Source: Pirellulales bacterium (GTDB lineage Bacteria > Planctomycetota > Planctomycetia > Pirellulales > Lacipirellulaceae). From it: a stretch of DNA of 42,576 nucleotides. The position numbers and the translations under genes were made by a program. Shown here in pieces: positions 1 through 9,492 of the stretch. The notes beneath the pieces were generated by a model, which had not been told where the DNA came from, did not search any database, and worked only from the letters and a program-made list of their open reading frames with translations. Where the stretch lies: assembly GCA_022448265.1 (NCBI GenBank), contig JAKVCC010000008.1:1-42576 (forward strand). The letters are read 5' to 3'. Each line of letters begins with the position of its first letter. Positions within the stretch are counted from its first letter, which is position 1.

Positions 1-806
1 GCAATAGCCCTGCGGGCCAGCATATTGATGTGTCCGACTAGCAATTCGTCCGGGTGTTTATCGTCGCTGCAAAGCATTGTTTCGCAAGGATACTCCGCCA
101 GAAGCGTCACCAGGGCTTCAAAGTTGCGTGCCGCCGAGCCCTCGCGAATCGCGATCTTGCAGCCGGCAGCAAGTTTATCCAGCGCCTCCTCCTTCGTAGA
201 ACATTCGTGATCGGTGCCAATCCCGGCGGCAATGTATTTGGCCGCATCCTGTCCGCGCAGCCCGGGTGCGTGACCGTCCACCGGCTTGCCTCGGTCGTGT
301 GCCGCTTTGATTTTTTTCAGGCACTGCCGATCGCCGGCAAGCACACCGAAAAAATTCATCATCTCCGAAAGATATAGAATTCTCGGATCGTCAAGCAAGG
401 TTTCGACTTCGGCTAGGGTAATCTCTCCCCCGGCCGTTTCGAATGGGGTCGCCGGCACACAAGATGGGGCTCCGAAGAAAAACTTAAAGGGCGTTGCAGA
501 TGCATTGTCCAGCATATAGTGGACGCCGGCCACGCCTAACACGTTGCCGATTTCGTGGGGGTCACTCACCGACGCCACCGTCCCGTGCGTGACCGCAGCG
601 CGGGCAAACTCTGTGGGCACCAACATCGAACTTTCCACATGCACGTGGGCGTCGATGAAGCCGGGCAACAAAAAAGTGCGAGGCTCGGAATCACTGGGGG
701 TCAGCGCAACGATTCGGCCAGCCACGACGGTGACTTCGGCGGCAAAAACACGGCGGGCCCCAATATCCACCACGCGGGCCAATATCGTTTGGGAGCCGGC
801 AGTCAT
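1..806 (-). CDS. ade: Adenine deaminase, C-terminus cut by the window edge
   Basis: Reading the minus strand from the ATG at 804-806 gives an open frame of 268 codons that runs off the left edge. It carries the amidohydrolase metal site (PGFIDAHVHVESSML, roughly residues 48-62), followed by the VSDPHEIGNVLGV stretch typical of adenine deaminase. This family converts adenine to hypoxanthine and ammonia for purine salvage, using a binuclear metal centre in the cytoplasm. AAGGAA lies 7 bases upstream of the ATG and supports this start. The gene begins 19 bp after the stop of the Arg/Gly-rich gene on the same strand, so the two are probably co-transcribed. The family is usually about 550-600 aa, so roughly half is visible. 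The function is well supported by motifs; only the missing C-terminal half is unverified. Confidence 0.9.
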   Translation of the reverse strand, partial: MTAGSQTILARVVDIGARRVFAAEVTVVAGRIVALTPSDSEPRTFLLPGFIDAHVHVESSMLVPTEFARAAVTHGTVASVSDPHEIGNVLGVAGVHYMLDNASATPFKFFFGAPSCVPATPFETAGGEITLAEVETLLDDPRILYLSEMMNFFGVLAGDRQCLKKIKAAHDRGKPVDGHAPGLRGQDAAKYIAAGIGTDHECSTKEEALDKLAAGCKIAIREGSAARNFEALVTLLAEYPCETMLCSDDKHPDELLVGHINMLARRAI

Positions 807-825
807 GCCAAATTCCTTGGGTGCC

Positions 826-2199
826 TCAGCTCTTATTCAAGCTGCCACCTCGTCCTCGACCGCCGCGACTGCGACCACCGCGACTGCGACCACCGCGACT
901 GCGACCACCGCGACTGCGCGAAGAGTCAGGTCTGCGGGGAGACTTGCTGTGCAACTCGAGATTGGCATCGACAATGACGCCTATTGCATCGGACCAGGTC
1001 GGTAAATTGCGATGCGAGGTTCGCGACTTCACCGTGGACCCCGACTCCTCGCCCATAGCTGAGGCGTCTTCCCTCGGCGCCGCTCCGGAATAGTTGGCCT
1101 CGTCCGCGCCGAGATCATCCAAATCCAGGCCATCGGCAAGCGAGCCAACCGACTCGCTCTTGGGCTGACGAGGCGTCTTCTGCTCAGCGCCTTCGGCCCG
1201 AGGTCGGCGGCGACCCCGGCGCCGGCGAGGCCGCTTCGCCCCTTCCGACCCGCCCGTTTCTTCCGAAAAACCTTCTTTGCCATCCAACAATTCGTCCGAC
1301 TGCGAGCCTTGTCCGGCAGCGGAGCGCTCGCCCGTCGTTCCGCCGTCGCGCCTCGACCTTCGACCTCCGCGCCGACGGCGAGGTCGCTTCCGTTTAGCAG
1401 TGGGTGACTGCCCCTCACCGGATTCATCATTGCCCGCGGGGGCCGCGGCACCAGGATCTCCTTCGACACCAGCAACCCCTTCAACTCCTCTGCCCGCCGG
1501 CCCGTCGCCAGGCGCTAACGCATCGTCCGGTCGCAAATCACCGACAGACGATTCGTTTTCAGACGTATCTTCGCTGCTCTCCAATTCCCGCGGCTCCCCC
1601 GACAATGGGTTCTCTCGTATGGCACTACCCCATGCAGAGGCCCCGATCGAAAACAAGGCGTCGAATGCGCTGCGGGCCGCATCGCCCGTCATACCCAGCA
1701 GATTCTTCTCGGCCACGGGATTGTCATTTGCCGAATCGGGAGTCGAATCCGGTGAATCTCCCGGGTCTGACGCATCTGCAGAGTTGGCCAGATCATCGGA
1801 GGTACTTGACTCGCGAGACTCCGCCGCAGCACTTTCGTCTTGCAAGCCTTTCATCGGCCCCAGGTCCACCTCGCCCGACCGGAGCAAAGAATCCTCAGCC
1901 CCACTCGGCCCTGTTTCGGTCGCCGGCACAGCCGGCCTTTCGATAGCCGCAGACCCTTCAGAAACATCAGCCTGTTTAGAAGCAGGAACACTGCTGTCAG
2001 GCTCGATATCCACGCCGAGATCGCCAGCAATTACCTTCCAGTCGCTGGGAGCCGTCTGGGGAGGCTCCACCTCAGGCCCCGCCGTCAATGACAATTCAAC
2101 ATCGGACGGTTGATGACGTTCGAAAGCCTCTGGGGTCGGCTCGACGCCCAAGTCTTTGGCCAGAGAATCCCAAGTCGTTTTTGGTGGGTTGGAGGCCAT
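826..2199 (-). CDS. Low-complexity Arg/Gly-rich (RGG-box) protein, probably nucleic-acid binding
   Basis: The 457-aa protein is mostly predicted disorder. A W-x-x-[LI]-A-x-D-L-G-V motif occurs twice near the N-terminus (residues 10-19 and 54-63). Residues 70-260 are acidic and Ser/Asp/Glu/Pro-rich. Two strongly basic clusters follow (about 269-285 and 322-334, runs of Lys/Arg/Pro). A short conserved-looking block around LPTWSDAIGVIV (399-410) precedes an RGG tail with tandem SRGGR pentapeptides (428-452). RGG boxes and Arg clusters commonly bind RNA or DNA, so a nucleic-acid-binding role is inferred, not shown. No enzymatic domain is visible, and any resemblance to the disordered tails of RNase E-type proteins is compositional only. 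The tail is encoded by a 15-bp DNA tandem repeat. Adenine deaminase follows after 19 bp. There is no strong SD before the ATG; GGTAAG is nearest. Confidence 0.75.
   Translation of the reverse strand: MASNPPKTTWDSLAKDLGVEPTPEAFERHQPSDVELSLTAGPEVEPPQTAPSDWKVIAGDLGVDIEPDSSVPASKQADVSEGSAAIERPAVPATETGPSGAEDSLLRSGEVDLGPMKGLQDESAAAESRESSTSDDLANSADASDPGDSPDSTPDSANDNPVAEKNLLGMTGDAARSAFDALFSIGASAWGSAIRENPLSGEPRELESSEDTSENESSVGDLRPDDALAPGDGPAGRGVEGVAGVEGDPGAAAPAGNDESGEGQSPTAKRKRPRRRRGGRRSRRDGGTTGERSAAGQGSQSDELLDGKEGFSEETGGSEGAKRPRRRRGRRRPRAEGAEQKTPRQPKSESVGSLADGLDLDDLGADEANYSGAAPREDASAMGEESGSTVKSRTSHRNLPTWSDAIGVIVDANLELHSKSPRRPDSSRSRGGRSRGGRSRGGRSRGGRGRGGSLNKS
864..915 (-). repeat. 15-bp tandem repeat encoding the SRGGR pentapeptides
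   Basis: Three exact 15-bp units (864-878, 879-893, 894-908; unit CGCGACTGCGACCAC on plus) and a 7-bp partial fourth unit (909-915) are visible. Read on minus they encode in-frame SRGGR repeats in the tail of the Arg/Gly-rich protein. The repeat identity is exact at DNA level, which suggests recent slippage or selection for identical codons. Confidence 0.9.
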
Positions 2200-2857
2200 G
2201 TCTTACCAAAAAGAAAAGATAGGTCATTTGAGTGGAAGTCCTCAATATACGGTGTCCGTACAAAATCGAAAAGGCATCCCTCTGATGCGGTAGGGAGGGG
2301 CCCCATTCATGCGGCGGACCAGGAATTGCCGCCGTGAGCCATTAAGGGCTGCCAACTTTCGGCTAAAGGTCGGCTTTTAGACAGACCGCAGGTGCCTGGC
2401 GCCAACGGTGCCCACCGCCACCGGGACTGATGTCGCAACCGCAGACCCCCAGAATTGCCGGCTCCCCGCAAAGTCAGCCTCTACGAACAGACCTTCGCCG
2501 GACAGAATTCCTCGGGCATTTCGCGCGGGCCGCTACAGGCCCAGACCTCCCGACTTCTGGCACCAACCACAAACAACCCCGGGATGTAACACGATCTCCT
2601 GCCACCAACTACCTGTTTTTGGAAAATTCAGCTTGGACTGCTCAGAATTCGTGGAAGAGGTCGAAATTCGAGGTTACACCATCGATAGCCTTATCCTGCC
2701 CAAAGTGTTCGAGAATGCACGAGGAATTGCACAAGCGGGGCTACCAGCCAGCGGAGACGCCACTGGGCGAATTCGTTAAGGCGGGTGCGAGGACCAAATG
2801 CCTGCCCCTCTGCCTCGACGGCAAAAAAAGGCAGCTTGGAAAAATTGAACAGGCTTG
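2200..2857. other. Intergenic stretch without a convincing gene
   Basis: About 650 bp lie between the start of the Arg/Gly-rich gene and the stop of the isochorismatase-like gene. Overlapping plus-strand frames are open (for example 2430-3002, which contains a CPKC motif), but they have no recognisable domain or ribosome-binding site, and the longest runs into the antisense of the hydrolase gene. It should hold the promoter of the Arg/Gly-rich/adenine deaminase operon, though I cannot point to a convincing -35/-10 pair. Confidence 0.5.
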
Positions 2858-3460
2858 CTATTGCGGGCAAGTCTCCTTAGCCAACGCACTGATTTGCTTA
2901 AACTCCGGTGTCCCCGCCTGGGCGCACCACTCGAACAGGGCCGCTTCAGTAGTCGAGAGGAGCGCGCCCGACGCCTCCATGCGGCGCAAGGCCATCTTGT
3001 GATCCATGGCATGGCGCGCACCGACTGCGTCAGCCGCCACCAACACTTGAAACCCATCTGCCATGAGATCTAAAACTGTTTGTTGCACACAAATATGGGT
3101 TTCGATACCACAAACCAGTACGCGATGGATGCCGACCGAGCGCCACTCCGAAAAAATATCGCTGCAGGCCGCACAGCTAAAGGCGAGCTTTCCAGCTGCC
3201 GGTAACGCCAGCCTCTCCGCCAGCAAAGGCGTCGTCGGGCCCAGCTTTTCCGGGTATTGTTCCGTCGCGGCGGCCCGTACGCCAAGAATATTAGCCCCGT
3301 CCAGCAAGCGGCGAGCATTCCAAATCAACGTCGCACGGGCGGGCTCTACGGCAAGCAGCTGCTCTTGCAGATCGACCAGCAGCAACCCAGTATCGGCGGG
3401 TCGCATTCGCTCCGGGCTGCGCGAGTGCGCGGCGGGCGGCGGGGATTTAGGTGCCGACAC
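2858..3460 (-). CDS. Isochorismatase-family cysteine hydrolase
   Basis: The catalytic triad of the isochorismatase-like family is visible in order: Asp in LLLVDLQEQLL, Lys in AAGKLAFSC, and the nucleophile Cys in CGIETHICVQQT. The following VLVAADAVGAR and MALRRMEASG blocks also match the family. Members hydrolyse small amides or related substrates; the substrate here cannot be told. I chose the GTG at 3458-3460 because AGGA lies 7 bases upstream and it gives 200 aa, a normal length. The frame remains open to an ATG at 3523 (221 aa), and an ATG at 3406 would also preserve the domain. The gene is transcribed divergently from hslV, with about 200 bp between the starts. It looks like a monocistronic housekeeping hydrolase. 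Confidence 0.85.
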   Translation of the reverse strand: MSAPKSPPPAAHSRSPERMRPADTGLLLVDLQEQLLAVEPARATLIWNARRLLDGANILGVRAAATEQYPEKLGPTTPLLAERLALPAAGKLAFSCAACSDIFSEWRSVGIHRVLVCGIETHICVQQTVLDLMADGFQVLVAADAVGARHAMDHKMALRRMEASGALLSTTEAALFEWCAQAGTPEFKQISALAKETCPQ

Positions 3461-3664
3461 GAGTTTTTCCTGATGCAACCAAAGGATGTCTATGATTTCC
3501 CAATGATAGGGAGCCCCAGTCATCTTTCCCAGGGCCCCACACTGCTTTCATCCAACAGAAATCCCGCATCACCACTGATTCGACCCCCTATCCCCTGTAT
3601 GCCTCCTCCGCGACAATAGGCTCCAGCCCCAACGGTTTCGCGCGTCTCCCAACTGAAAATCCCT

Positions 3665-4198
3665 ATGAAAACACGTTCCACCACGATTCTGACGGTTCGC
3701 CACAACGGCCAGGTTGCTATGGGCGGTGACGGACAGGTCTCCCTGGGAGAAACCGTCGTAAAAGCCGATGCGGTGAAAATTCGTCGGCTGATGGACGATC
3801 GCATTCTCGTTGGCTTCGCCGGCGCGGCGGCCGACGCGTTTGCCTTGATGGAACGCCTAGAGGCCAAGCTCAAGGACTATCCCGCCAATCTGCCGCGTGC
3901 GGCGACCGAACTGGCCAAGGAATGGCGCACCGACCGCGCGCTCCGTCGACTTGAAGCGATGGTCGCCGTCGTCAACGAAGAGCACACCCTGCTCGTCTCG
4001 GGTACCGGCGACGTGATTCAACCGAGCGACGGAATTCTGGGGATCGGCTCGGGAGGTCACTACGCCCTTTCGGCGGCCCGCGCCTTGGTGGCCCACAGCA
4101 GCTTGTCGGCAGCCGAAATCGTGCAAGCCTCGCTGGAGATTGCCGCCGATATTTGTGTCTACACCAACCGCAACCTGACCATTGAAAAACTGCAGTGA
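3665..4198 (+). CDS. hslV: ATP-dependent protease subunit HslV
   Basis: The 177-aa protein is the threonine peptidase of the HslUV (ClpYQ) protease. The N-terminal MKTRS is a short propeptide before [11 protein letters not shown], so the mature nucleophile should be the first Thr after Ser5. The [10 protein letters not shown] block that follows is typical of HslV. The protein assembles as a double hexameric ring that degrades proteins unfolded by HslU in the cytoplasm. The stop (TGA, 4196-4198) overlaps the GTG start of hslU in a GTGA arrangement, showing translational coupling. No clear Shine-Dalgarno is seen before the ATG. Length matches the family. Confidence 0.96.
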   Translation: MKTRSTTILTVRHNGQVAMGGDGQVSLGETVVKADAVKIRRLMDDRILVGFAGAAADAFALMERLEAKLKDYPANLPRAATELAKEWRTDRALRRLEAMVAVVNEEHTLLVSGTGDVIQPSDGILGIGSGGHYALSAARALVAHSSLSAAEIVQASLEIAADICVYTNRNLTIEKLQ

Positions 4199-5541
4199 AA
4201 AACCTGACTCCTAGAGACATCGTAGTTGAGCTCGATCGACACATCGTCGGACAAGCTGAGGCCAAGCGCGCAGTGGCCGTAGCTGTGCGAAACCGCTGGC
4301 GCCGCCAACAGCTCGAAGACGAGATGCGCAAAGAAGTTGCTCCCAAAAACATACTCATGATTGGCCCCACAGGTGTGGGGAAAACGGAAATTGCCCGGCG
4401 CCTGTCGACATTAACCGGAGCGCCTTTTATCAAAGTCGAAGCAAGCAAGTACACCGAAGTGGGCTACTACGGGCGGGACGTCGAAAGCATGATCCGCGAA
4501 TTGGTCGAAAACGCCATCGGCCTGGTCCGCGAGCGGGAAATGGCCAGCGTCGAGGAGGAGGCCCACCGGCGGGTCAGCGAACGGCTGCTCGACTTGCTGG
4601 CCCCGGCCCCAACATCCTTTGACGTAGGGGTCGCAAGTGAGGATTCGCCGGAGCGCTATGAGCGGACCCGCGAAAAGATGCGGGCCATGCTGGTGGGCAA
4701 GGAGCTGGAAAACCGCAATGTCGAGATCACCATCGAGCAAAAAGCGCAGGCCATGATGATCCCTGGCATGGGCGGCCCTGGCGGCGAGGGAGTCGACTTT
4801 GACATGCAGGGCATGCTCGAAAAGATCCTGCCCAAAAACGTAGTCAGCCGCGAGATGACTGTCGCCGAAGCGCGCCAAGTGCTATTTGATCAGGAATGTG
4901 AAGCGTTGATCAACCAGGAGAAAGTCCATGCGCTGGCCGTCGAATTGGCAGAGAATAGCGGGATTATTTTCATCGACGAAATAGACAAAGTCGTCGCTAG
5001 CGAGGGGGGCCGCGGGGCTGACGTGTCGCGCCAAGGTGTCCAGCGAGATCTATTGCCCATCGTGGAGGGAACCACCATACAAACGCGTTACGGCTACGTC
5101 CGCACGGACCATGTATTGTTTGTGGCGGCAGGCGCTTTCCACAACGTCAACCCGAGCGAGTTAATGCCGGAACTCCAGGGTCGATTTCCGATTCGGGTGG
5201 AACTCAACGACCTGACGAAAGACGACTTTATCCGCATCCTCGCCGAGCCGCGCAATGCCCTTACCAAGCAATATGTGGCCCTGATGGCCACCGAAGGGGT
5301 GCGCATAACGTTTCAGAAAGATGCCGTCGAAGCACTCGCCAGTTATGCGCACGACGTCAACCAGACAACGCAAAACATCGGCGCCCGACGACTGCACACC
5401 ATCATGGAACGGCTGCTGGAAGAGCTGAGTTTTGAAGCACCCGACATGCAAATGGGCCAGGTAGACATAGGCGCCGCCTACGTCCGCGACCGCCTCGACA
5501 AGATTGCCGGCGACGAGGACCTTAGCAAGTTTATTCTATAA
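4195..5541 (+). CDS. hslU: HslU ATPase (ClpY), unfoldase of HslUV
   Basis: This 448-aa AAA+ protein has Walker [14 protein letters not shown] (about residues 58-70), the [16 protein letters not shown] pore region, Walker [10 protein letters not shown] and the C-terminal [16 protein letters not shown] sensor-2 helix. Between them lies the I-domain insertion characteristic of HslU. It unfolds substrates and threads them into the HslV chamber using ATP. The start is a GTG at 4195-4197 that overlaps the hslV stop. Length is close to the usual 440-450 aa. The 3' end overlaps by a few bases a small convergent ORF on minus. Confidence 0.97.
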   Translation: MKNLTPRDIVVELDRHIVGQAEAKRAVAVAVRNRWRRQQLEDEMRKEVAPKNILMIGPTGVGKTEIARRLSTLTGAPFIKVEASKYTEVGYYGRDVESMIRELVENAIGLVREREMASVEEEAHRRVSERLLDLLAPAPTSFDVGVASEDSPERYERTREKMRAMLVGKELENRNVEITIEQKAQAMMIPGMGGPGGEGVDFDMQGMLEKILPKNVVSREMTVAEARQVLFDQECEALINQEKVHALAVELAENSGIIFIDEIDKVVASEGGRGADVSRQGVQRDLLPIVEGTTIQTRYGYVRTDHVLFVAAGAFHNVNPSELMPELQGRFPIRVELNDLTKDDFIRILAEPRNALTKQYVALMATEGVRITFQKDAVEALASYAHDVNQTTQNIGARRLHTIMERLLEELSFEAPDMQMGQVDIGAAYVRDRLDKIAGDEDLSKFIL

Positions 5542-5640
5542 GATCCGATACTCCAGAAAATCGCGGGAGTGCGTGATAAACAGCCACTGAACTTGCGCCA
5601 GTTGCTCGGGCGAATAATCGCTCGTGTGGTCACTACTCAT
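5536..5640 (-). CDS. Small ORF of 34 codons, unknown
   Basis: The minus strand encodes MSSDHTSDYSPEQLAQVQWL and a further 14 residues ending in EYRIL, with a TAG stop overlapping the hslU 3' end by 6 bp. AGGA lies 7 bases before this ATG, which is good spacing; an in-frame ATG two codons earlier also exists. Composition looks protein-like, with an amphipathic PEQLAQVQWLF stretch. I do not recognise a family. It could be a real small protein, a decayed C-terminal fragment or chance. Confidence 0.3.
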   Translation of the reverse strand: MSSDHTSDYSPEQLAQVQWLFITHSRDFLEYRIL

Positions 5641-5646
5641 CGCCAT

Positions 5647-5995
5647 TTCCTGCCAACATCGTACCACAAGGCTGAGTTTTCGGGCCTCAAGTACTAGATG
5701 ACACTCGGCGGCTCAGACTTAACAAAAATCTGGGGAGAATTTTAGTAGAGTGTGGCGGTGAGCAGGCGGGAGTGCCGCGACCTCTACTCCAGCACGAAAT
5801 CGATCTGGTTTTCGATATCCGCTTTGACCTCGACCAAGAGATCAGAACGGGCTGGACTTGCGTAGCGTTCAGGTACCAGCTCCGCCGCGGCTGCGTAGAC
5901 ACATTTAAGGGCTCAGGCCTCTTTGTTTGGTCAACCGAAGATCAAAGAGACCTGCGCCCTTTTTTCCTCCCAGCGGGCCAGGCCTTAATTCTTTT
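5647..5995. other. Intergenic stretch, nothing recognised
   Basis: About 350 bp lie between the small ORF and the stop of the EF-hand lipoprotein. Open frames here are extensions or shadows without motifs or ribosome-binding sites. No strong inverted repeat with a T-tract was seen. Confidence 0.5.
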
Positions 5996-6616
5996 TCACT
6001 TCGACAACGCGAAGAATGCCGCTGTGATGCGGTCGCCCGGGTGGACCTCGTGTCCCAACGTTGTCTCACTGTTGTACCGTTTGGGGATCTTGCGATTGGG
6101 GTGCGTGATCTCCACGCGATAGACGCCCGGCTGCATCGCGTCGAGACCTCTTTGGTCTGCGGGCAGCTTCGCGTCATCCACGGCCAGTTGTGCCTGTCCA
6201 TTGACGTCGGTGACTCCCTCGGCCGTCAGCACGGCACCGCCGAGGAACTCTTCGGGAATGAGCCGAACGGTCGCGCCAGACAGCGGCCGACCTCCGACGA
6301 GGACCGAGCATTGACGTATGGTCAGTCCGACGCCGCCAGAATACATCGATGCCAACCGCGAGGATACTTCCTCTTCGCCGAGATGCCGGTCGCCATTGGT
6401 ATCGTACTTGGAGATCGACACAAGCAAGCCAGGGCAGCCGACCAGTTCGGTCCGACTCAGCTTGCCGTCGCCATCTGCGTCATGCGCTTGGATCGCAGCC
6501 TCGGCGGCGCCCGCCGGATCGACCGACGGCGGCTTGATCGCCGATCCGCCGCCCGGCTGGCAGCCGCACAAGGCAGGCACCACAACGAGCAAACCATAGA
6601 ACCTAAAGATACGCAT
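5996..6616 (-). CDS. Lipoprotein with two EF-hand-like loops and a C-terminal carboxypeptidase-regulatory-like region
   Basis: The 206-aa protein has an N-terminal hydrophobic segment ending in the lipobox LCGC (Cys about residue 19), so it is probably a lipoprotein. Two DxDxDG-type calcium loops follow, in HDADGDGKLSRTEL and YDTNGDRHLGEEEV, then a region from LTIRQCSVLVGGRPLSG to VYRVEITHP that resembles the transthyretin-like/carboxypeptidase-regulatory fold. GAAGGGGG precedes the ATG. The gene starts 36 bp after the stop of the DUF1559 gene on the same strand, a pairing frequent in planctomycetes. A role in envelope surface assembly is plausible by context, but no function is shown. Confidence 0.85.
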   Translation of the reverse strand: MRIFRFYGLLVVVPALCGCQPGGGSAIKPPSVDPAGAAEAAIQAHDADGDGKLSRTELVGCPGLLVSISKYDTNGDRHLGEEEVSSRLASMYSGGVGLTIRQCSVLVGGRPLSGATVRLIPEEFLGGAVLTAEGVTDVNGQAQLAVDDAKLPADQRGLDAMQPGVYRVEITHPNRKIPKRYNSETTLGHEVHPGDRITAAFFALSK

Positions 6617-6652
6617 CGCGCTGCCCCCTTCAACTTCCAGTGGATCGTCCCA

Positions 6653-7711
6653 TTATTCACACACCGCACCGTCGCTCCGATTTGCGAGGCACTTGTGAAC
6701 TAGCGGGTCGATGTCGTAACTCCTGCCCTGGACACTGCCATCGCACATGGCGGCATACCAAATACTGGTGTGGGCGCTGCCAAAGCTCCAGGAATCTTCG
6801 AAGTTGGAACGATCTCGGCGTGGGGGCCGTGCCGCATTGCGGAAGTTGTCGTTGTTGTAGCCGGTACACCACGTCTCGTTGTCGCCGCCCGACCATCCGT
6901 CTAGGTAGTGCTCAGGATTGAGATAGCGTTCGCCGATCAAGTAGGTCTTGGAGGTGCCGTCGGTGATATTCTCCACGGCGATTTCACTCCGCGAAAAACT
7001 GACACCCGTAAGAGTGACCCCGCACCTTTCGATCTTGTTGCCCTTGGAATCGCTACACCAGGGAAAATCGTCGGCGAGGCCGTAATCGGGCTGCGGGGAA
7101 CGGTCGGTGGTGGTGGGGAATCCAACGGGAGGATACTCGTTGTGCCCTAGGTCGCCGCAATTGACTGCGTAGTCGCTGCGTCCCGCGACATTCTCGCCAG
7201 GCGGATTGTTTGCCGCATTGAATGCCAGAAACAGGCCGTCGCTCGGTTTGTCGAACGTCAAGCCATGGCGCCGCGTGGGGCAACTGACCATGGCAACTGG
7301 TGACACGATCGCCTCTCGCGCCCCTTGGTGTTGCCCGGTCGACATCGTGTCGAACGCGCCATCTCCCGCCGCGTCGTGCTTAGCGGATTCTTCGATGAAC
7401 GGCAGCACGTTGTAGATCCATCCGCCCGGCTGCTCTTTGCCGAAGCCCCGATCCGCGTCACCAACCCACCACCATCCCCAGCCGCCGGTCGGGAAATGGC
7501 CCACCGAAGCAAGGTGATTGTTGCAGCCCAGGGCAAGCTGCTTGAGATTGTTTTGGCAGCGGGTGCGCCGAGCTGCTTCGCGGGCCGCTTGCACGGCGGG
7601 CAGGAGCAATGCCACCAAAAGTCCAATGATCGTTATCACGACCAAGAGTTCAACGAGGGTAAAACCTCGTGGTATGCGGCGGAACATCTTCGACTTCTCG
7701 CAAGAACCCAT
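6653..7711 (-). CDS. DUF1559 protein with prepilin-type N-terminus
   Basis: The N-terminus has the prepilin peptidase site ([24 protein letters not shown]), immediately followed by the [23 protein letters not shown] block that marks DUF1559 (SBP_bac_10-like) proteins. The C-terminus carries the H-x-DG signature ([17 protein letters not shown]). The product is 352 aa. Such proteins are highly amplified in planctomycetes and are thought to be exported and pseudopilin-like; their role is unknown. The first ATG (7711) has AAGGA 11 bases upstream. An in-frame ATG eight codons later (7687), nearer the cleavage site, is a credible alternative. The EF-hand lipoprotein gene follows directly. Confidence 0.93.
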   Translation of the reverse strand: MGSCEKSKMFRRIPRGFTLVELLVVITIIGLLVALLLPAVQAAREAARRTRCQNNLKQLALGCNNHLASVGHFPTGGWGWWWVGDADRGFGKEQPGGWIYNVLPFIEESAKHDAAGDGAFDTMSTGQHQGAREAIVSPVAMVSCPTRRHGLTFDKPSDGLFLAFNAANNPPGENVAGRSDYAVNCGDLGHNEYPPVGFPTTTDRSPQPDYGLADDFPWCSDSKGNKIERCGVTLTGVSFSRSEIAVENITDGTSKTYLIGERYLNPEHYLDGWSGGDNETWCTGYNNDNFRNAARPPRRDRSNFEDSWSFGSAHTSIWYAAMCDGSVQGRSYDIDPLVHKCLANRSDGAVCE

Positions 7712-7865
7712 GAACCGGAATTTCCTTTTTAGGTACTACTTCGCGCGCATTTCGCTCCCCCTGCTATATACCCCCCCTATATTAAACCATAGCAAACCCG
7801 TGATTTTTGGCATTTCTCATGCGTTGATGGATGGCAGACAGCTCAAAAGACCGTGAGTCGGACCA

Positions 7866-9059
7866 TCACGTTTCGTCCAGCAGATCAACGCTCGCAAACG
7901 ACTTGCCTTCCAGCATCTCCAGGCTCGCCCCACCGCCGGTAGAAACATGGCTGACCTGGTCGGCGAAGCCCAGTTGCTCGATTGCCGCAGCGGAATCGCC
8001 ACCTCCGATAATGCTGGTGCTGCTGCCCGCGGCAATTGCTTGGGCCACCGCCTTGGTGCCCGCGTCAAACGGTTCAATTTCGAACACGCCCATCGGTCCG
8101 TTCCAAATCACTATCTTGGCGCCGGCCAACAGGTCCGCATAGAGCCGGGCCGTCTCCGGCCCAATGTCGAGCCCTTCAAACCCGTCGGGAATTTCGCCTG
8201 CCGCAACCACTTGCTTCCGGCAGTCGCCACTAAATGCGTCGCCACAATGAGTGTCGATGGGCAAGACAAGCTTGTCCCCACCTTTTTCAATCAGCATGCG
8301 GGCAAGATCCACCTTGTCGTGTTCGACCAGAGAATCGCCAACCCGTCCGCCCTGGGCTAGCGAAAACGTGTACGCCATAGCCCCGCCAATCAGAACCTTG
8401 TCGCAAACGCCAAGCAGATTATCGATGACATTAATCTTGTCGCTGACCTTGGCGCCACCCAAGAGGGCCACAAAGGGACGCTCGGGATGGGCCAGCGTGT
8501 CGGCCAAATATTTAATTTCTTTGGCGACCAGATCGCCGACAACCGCCGGCTTACCTTGCTCCTGCATCGCTTTGGGCACCGCAAACATAGAGCCCTCAGT
8601 ACGATGACAAGTCCCAAAGGCATTGTTGCAATAGATGTCGCCAAAACCGGCTAGTGTGGCAATATAGTCGGCGGCGTCTCCATTTTTTTCGCCGGGGTGA
8701 AATCGCAAATTTTCGAGCACCAACACTCCGCCGACGCCAAGCGATGCGACCTTGCTGGTCGCATCCTTGCCTACCGTATCGGCCGCCAAATCCACCGGTG
8801 CCTCAATCAGCTCTGCCAGGGCGGCGGCTGCCGGCTGGAGACTGTATTTAGGATTCACCTCCCCTTGGGGGCGCCCCAAATGGCTCATCAGCACGACACT
8901 GCCACCCCGGTCCAAAACATCTTGGATCATTGGCACAGCCAGCCGCACGCGGCGATCATCAGTCACCTGTCCCGCATCGTCAAGCGGCACATTAAAATCA
9001 ACACGCATCAAGACTTTTTTTCCGGCCACATCCAAGTCGCCAATCGTTCGCTTCGCCAT
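7866..9059 (-). CDS. pgk: Phosphoglycerate kinase
   Basis: The 397-aa protein shows the N-terminal [10 protein letters not shown] substrate loop, [27 protein letters not shown] and the C-terminal nucleotide-site [13 protein letters not shown] and [11 protein letters not shown] motifs. It interconverts 1,3-bisphosphoglycerate and 3-phosphoglycerate with ADP/ATP in glycolysis and gluconeogenesis. The start is the ATG at 9057-9059, with GGAG 7 bases upstream; the preceding TTG codon is not needed. Length matches the family (about 390-400 aa). It appears monocistronic: the neighbours are more than 150 bp away on the downstream side and 430 bp upstream. Confidence 0.98.
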   Translation of the reverse strand: MAKRTIGDLDVAGKKVLMRVDFNVPLDDAGQVTDDRRVRLAVPMIQDVLDRGGSVVLMSHLGRPQGEVNPKYSLQPAAAALAELIEAPVDLAADTVGKDATSKVASLGVGGVLVLENLRFHPGEKNGDAADYIATLAGFGDIYCNNAFGTCHRTEGSMFAVPKAMQEQGKPAVVGDLVAKEIKYLADTLAHPERPFVALLGGAKVSDKINVIDNLLGVCDKVLIGGAMAYTFSLAQGGRVGDSLVEHDKVDLARMLIEKGGDKLVLPIDTHCGDAFSGDCRKQVVAAGEIPDGFEGLDIGPETARLYADLLAGAKIVIWNGPMGVFEIEPFDAGTKAVAQAIAAGSSTSIIGGGDSAAAIEQLGFADQVSHVSTGGGASLEMLEGKSFASVDLLDET

Positions 9060-9492
9060 CAAAGTCTCCGCAGAAACAACCCCGATTTAAGAAAACCCTA
9101 TTGCCCGTAACGCACCAAGAATTAAAAACCCATTTCAAAACCATCAATCGGTGTCAAGATTTCTGTGACTGGTGTCCAATCTCTGGATTTTGAAACAGGG
9201 CCTACTCTCTTGGCAACGGTCGGCTCACATAGCCAAAAACTTCCGGCATTCCGTGCACGAACACCGCAACTGCAAGACTAAGGACGAGCACGAATTGTTT
9301 GTCGTCGGAAATTTCGGGTTCAGTCGACCGTGGGCTGACCTTTGATTGGACCGCATTCTACCTTTCAGCCGCAACCCTTCGCTCTCACTTCTCGCGTTCG
9401 TACTTGTCAGGCAAGTTATTATTGGGCTGATTCTCCACGACCATCGATCGACCCCTGGGTACGCCGGAACGTGGGCTGTTTTCGGCGGAACA
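9060..9492. other. Intergenic stretch between pgk and tsaE
   Basis: About 430 bp without a convincing gene. Short frames on both strands (for example 9225-9521 minus) lack motifs and overlap tsaE. It presumably contains the pgk promoter and the end of the thiL-tsaE transcript; no clear terminator hairpin was found. Confidence 0.5.

Noticed and set aside
1277-2113. Long plus-strand ORF (278 codons) opposite the Arg/Gly-rich gene
   Set aside because: Antisense shadow of a low-complexity, GC-rich gene; Pro/Ser/Arg-rich with no motif or ribosome-binding site.
2430-3002. Plus-strand ORF of 190 codons with a CPKC motif
   Set aside because: Composition unlike a protein, overlaps the isochorismatase gene, no family similarity that I can see.
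5927-6703. Plus-strand ORF of 258 codons
   Set aside because: Antisense to the EF-hand lipoprotein, which has clear lipobox and calcium loops.
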